DNA of 64,000 nt from Ypsolopha sequella (taxonomy: Eukaryota > Arthropoda > Insecta > Lepidoptera > Ypsolophidae): contig OW203990.1 of assembly GCA_934047225.1 (NCBI GenBank), positions 30,421,045 through 30,485,044 of the forward strand. Reading direction: 5' to 3'. The translations under genes were made by a program, and so were the position numbers. The notes beneath the pieces are model-generated. The model saw nothing but the letters and a program-made list of their open reading frames with translations. It was not told where the DNA came from and did not search any database. Shown here one piece after another: positions 60,961 through 64,000 of this stretch (its first letter is position 1; each line of letters starts with the position of its first letter).

Positions 60961-62763
60961 AGCCAAATATTAATTTCTTTTCCAATGTATAGACAAAAGA
61001 TCTTTCAAATCCTTTCGTTTTTATGTAGTCATCAAATCTTTTATTCCAACATCTTGGACTCTCTCTTAAACCGTAAAGTCCTTTGTTTAGCTTTAGAACT
61101 TTATTTTCTTTTACTTCAATTCCTTCTGGTGGTTTAATGTACACTTCTGTCTCCAATTTTCCATTTAAGAATGCGGTTGGTACATCTAATTGTCTGATAT
61201 TCCATCCTTCTTGTACTGCATGTGCAAGTACAAATCGTACTGTGGAAATTCTCGCAACTGGTGCATAATTCTTTCCGAAGTCTTGTTCTTCTTTTAATTT
61301 GTATCCTCTTGCTACTAGTCTTGCTTTTTGAATTCCATTTTCTTTTGTACGAAATACCCATTTTGTATCAATTACTTGTTTTCCTTTTGGTAATTCCGTT
61401 TCAGTCCATGTTTTCATTTTATTATGTGCTTTTATCTCATTATCTATTGCTTCTTTCCATCCCTTTTGTATAGCTTCCTTGTATGTTTGTGGTTCTTCGA
61501 CCATCGACGATAAGCAAAATGCTTCATAAACTTCATAGTCTTGTAGATTTTCTGGTATTTTTATATTTCTTCCACTTCTTGTTTTTGTAATTTCTCTATT
61601 TTCATTATTATCCTGTCTTTCTTGACTTGTCTTATCTTCTATTTCATTACTCTTTTGTTCTTCATCATTTTGTATTTCTTCTTCATGTCTTATTTGTACT
61701 TCTTCTTGTCTTTGACATCCTTTTTCTTTTTCATTATTTTTGTTATCTTCCTCCTTATATCTGTGATAGTATTCATTTCTATTCACTGATTCTTTTTTAT
61801 TATTCTCAAATTTTATTTGAGTCTCATCAAATCGCACGTCACGGGATATTATTATTTCGTCCGTTGTTGGATCCCATAATCTGTATCCTGTTCTTCCATA
61901 TCCAACCATTTTCATCTCTCGTGCTCTTTTTTCCATTTTATCTTTTCTTGGTAGTGTTAATGCCCATGCCTTGCAACCAAATATTCTCAATTTTGATAAA
62001 TCACATCTTCCAAAATATTTTTCTGCTGGTATTTTGTTTCTTATAGCTTTAGATGGGGAACGATTTAACTGATAAGCTGCACATTGGATAGCTTCAATCC
62101 ATAGATGTTTTGGTAGATTAGTTTCCGCAAGCATTGTTCTAGCTTTATCACATAACGTCCGGTTCATTCTTTCTGCAACTCCATTTTGCTGCGGTGTATA
62201 GGCTATTGTATATTCAATGCTAATACCTTTGTTTAAACAGTAATTCTTTACTTTATTTGCAGTAAATTCCCCTCCATTATCACATCGTATTTTTCTGACT
62301 CTATTTGCTGTTTCATTTTCTATTTTCTTTATGTAATTTATTAAATTATCTTCTGCTTCCGATTTGTTTATTAATGGATATACTACACAAAAATGTGTGA
62401 AATCATCTATTATTGTTTGGTAGTATCTTTCTCCTTCACTACTAGGCGTTTTGAAAGGACCAGCTATATCTGTATGTAAGTATTCTGCTACTTCTCTCGA
62501 ATTCGGTCTCTCCTTTTTCTCAAATGGCAATCTTGTTGCTTTTCCTTCAATGCATGCTCCGCACTGACTTTTACTGTAGGGTAAATTCATTAATCTTAAA
62601 GATATTTTATTCAAATGGCCTAGGCGTTTGTGCCAAAGGTCATCATCATCAACTGTCATACAGTATTTTTCAGGTACAATTACTTCCATATTCAACATAT
62701 ACAAATGTCCTTCTAGTTTTCCATATACCGATTTTGATAATTATCTATCAAAATTAAAAACTT
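60956..62763 (-). pseudogene. copia C integrase and RT N-terminus
   Basis: 582 codons from ATG 62704, open further up to the 5' LTR (VYGKLEGHLYMLNME). Integrase HHCC: LWHKRLGHL (His ~25) and CGACIEGK. Catalytic residues: HTDIAGP, RCDNGGEF, QNGVAERMNRT. Then a long charged linker and RT: IDTKWVFRTK, ARLVARGYK, RQLDVPTAFLNG, LNKGLYGLRESPRCW. The frame ends at 60956-60958, just before YVDD, by a 1-base shift. Gag and protease are absent between here and the LTR, so the element cannot form particles alone. Confidence 0.92.
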
Positions 62764-62980
62764 TGATATGTTTTATATCTTGATGGGTTGATGAATATTA
62801 AATACTGCAGTGGATATTTGCCCAATACTTTTATTTATCGTATGGCACATTTTAAATCAGGACATTTTCTTGTTCCTTTAAGAGGCAGAGAGAAACGGAC
62901 GTAAGCATTGACAATATAGATAAATAGTTTAGCCTGTTTTCAATAACAGCAAGTGCGTTCTCCTTTATCAAATCCTAACA
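62764..62980 (-). repeat. copia C 5' LTR
   Basis: 217 bp, minus orientation, TG...CA. The usual primer-binding site is not visible after it; a deletion that removed gag and protease starts at or next to the LTR end. Confidence 0.92.
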
Positions 62981-62985
62981 CATAG

Positions 62986-63050
62986 TCCTCGTCTTTGTTG
63001 TCTTCAAAGTACATCTTTTCTTTTAAATTTAAAATTCTTATTTACTGAAA
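62986..63050 (-). pseudogene. copia D coding scrap upstream of copia C
   Basis: Minus-strand frame KRKDVYFEDNKDEDY leads directly to the copia C target site and would continue into YYENIING on the other side. Short, but its position supports one interrupted copia D. Confidence 0.6.
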
Positions 63051-63154
63051 CCATTGGAAACTTTGTGATGACAGTTTTCCCAAAATGTAGTTAATAAGGT
63101 TTTGTTGAGGAACTATTGAGTAAATTTTGAATATAAGTGTTCGGTTTCGATTAA

Positions 63155-63850
63155 TTAGTAAAAGGCGCCTTTTTCACAATCCGGCTGCTAAACTTAAAAA
63201 AAATTAAAATCCATAAGCGATGGAATATCTGTAAGAATCCTAGAGACTACATAGAATTTAAAATTTTAAGATCCCGTGGTAAAAGACTTGAAAAACAAAA
63301 TTATAAATCCTACATCAGATATGCTGAAGAAAACATTGAAAAATCTCCGAGACACTTTTAGACTTTTTTAAAATCTAATCATAATTTTGTACCTAGTAAA
63401 ATCACATATGAAAGTAGGTGCTCTGATGAGGGAGAACTATTTGCTAATTATTTAATGACTATTTTCACTCGGTCTTTGTCAAGGATGACCCGAATCATAC
63501 CTGCTTACTATCTGACAGCCACGCCACCAGCTCCCCTGTGGATATATCTTTTATTGATATCTCACAGAACCTAGTACTCAAACTTCAACTTAGTCAACAA
63601 GGGTGCTGGTCATGATGGGATTCACCCGCACTTGATTAAAAAATGTGCAAAAGCGATTAGTATTCCGCTCACAGTTGTCTTCTCAAAATCACTTACAGAA
63701 GGTTGCTTTACCAAACTTTGGAAGCCCGCTCTTGTGACTCAAGTTACTCAATAAAACTCAAGTTACCGATTAAAGGCCAATCTCAAAAATCTGCATTTTT
63801 GGTAAGCTTCTTGAAAAAATAGTCACCCACCAGTTAACAGATGCCGTTGT
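63155..63850 (+). pseudogene. LINE fragment: region before RT and RT start
   Basis: Plus-strand blocks in shifting frames: IHKRWNICKNPRDYIEFKIL, RGKRLEKQNYKSYIRYAE, a stop after PRHF, then GAGHDGIHPHLIKKC (RT motif before NYRPIS), LWKPALVT, a stop, and ISKICIFGKLLEKIV near 63800. This is the start of the RT domain of a Jockey-type LINE with a small loss around NYRPIS. Similarity ends near 63850; the window ends at 64000 without further recognisable sequence. Confidence 0.75.
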
Positions 63851-64000
63851 CCAACAGTCCAACAGCACACCCCCGACACTCCATAGTGATCGCTCAAGTG
63901 ATTTACCTACACACTCAGGCGCACATTCGCTTGTCTGCACACGCTTATGTGTGGCGTGAGCCAGTCTAGGGCTGGCAGCAATCGTGTGAGCGTCGTCACC

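Larger units (their letters stand above)
58562..62980 (-). mobile_element. copia C: LTR retrotransposon, carries a LINE
   Basis: 217-bp LTRs at 58562-58778 and 62764-62980, two differences seen (cgtaCgg/cgtaTgg, and taatatg/tgatatg at the end). The 5-bp target duplication 'catag' is at 58557-58561 and 62981-62985. It sits in copia D, which reads ...EDNKDEDY on one side and YYENIING on the other. A purine tract gaggcgggg abuts the 3' LTR (58779-58787). Gag and protease are missing: the 5' LTR is followed almost at once by the end of the protease-integrase spacer. A 1051-bp LINE interrupts RNase H. Confidence 0.95.

Overview
The window looks like intergenic or heterochromatin-like DNA of an insect, most likely a moth or butterfly. 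The sequence shows AT-rich, repeat-packed eukaryotic DNA with copia, Ty3/gypsy, RTE and Jockey/CR1-type elements, mariners, Helitron ends and a hAT-type element. The Lepidoptera call is inference: several dispersed repeats (an 'accggccaagtgcgagt' end repeat, an 'accgacttcaaaaa' repeat, a Helitron end 'gcgggcaaaagctagt') are ones I recall as common in lepidopteran genomes. I see one credible host gene, a GC-rich serpin with its own core promoter on the minus strand (53249-54481). I found no rRNA or CRISPR, and no tRNA that I could recognise by eye.

Layout. 1-4150: broken Ty3/gypsy element and its 3' tail with a 55-bp array. 4157-6602: 5'-truncated LINE (minus) split by a complete but dead mariner (5235-6531). 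6890-10320: dispersed repeats around a 1.4-kb tandem duplication, each copy with a long palindrome. 10411-11868: 23-bp minisatellite. 12060-15300: mostly AT-rich DNA with LINE tails. 15320-18560: two RTE LINE copies inside a repeat rich in 'tgtgcggtc'. 18890-19142: GC-rich repeat island. 19571-25121: inverted-repeat element invaded by a copia element (A, identical LTRs) and a LINE. 25256-29840: three tandem arrays, one short 93-bp repeat and LINE scraps. 29871-31369: two foldback elements and the 3' end of a Helitron. About 31700-36765: a LINE with both ORFs intact. 36770-39643: a second mariner and a hAT-type non-autonomous element. 39644-45078: little recognisable. 45079-46208: remnant of a THAP/P-type transposase. 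46462-50556: copia B. 51837-54540: Helitron end, a 30-copy 42-bp array, and the serpin. 54905-55325: copia RNase H scrap. 56848-63050: copia D, carrying a 48-bp minisatellite and interrupted by copia C, which is itself interrupted by a LINE. 63155-63850: another LINE fragment.

The transposon genes act only on their own copies (reverse transcription, integration, cut-and-paste) and most are broken. The best candidates for present-day activity are the two-ORF LINE at 32046-36406 and, if helped in trans, copia A. The most unusual host-linked structure is the serpin 3' end: its last seven codons, stop codon and first 3'-UTR bases form a 42-bp unit repeated 30 times without a visible change, lying between the stop codon in use and the likely poly(A) signal.
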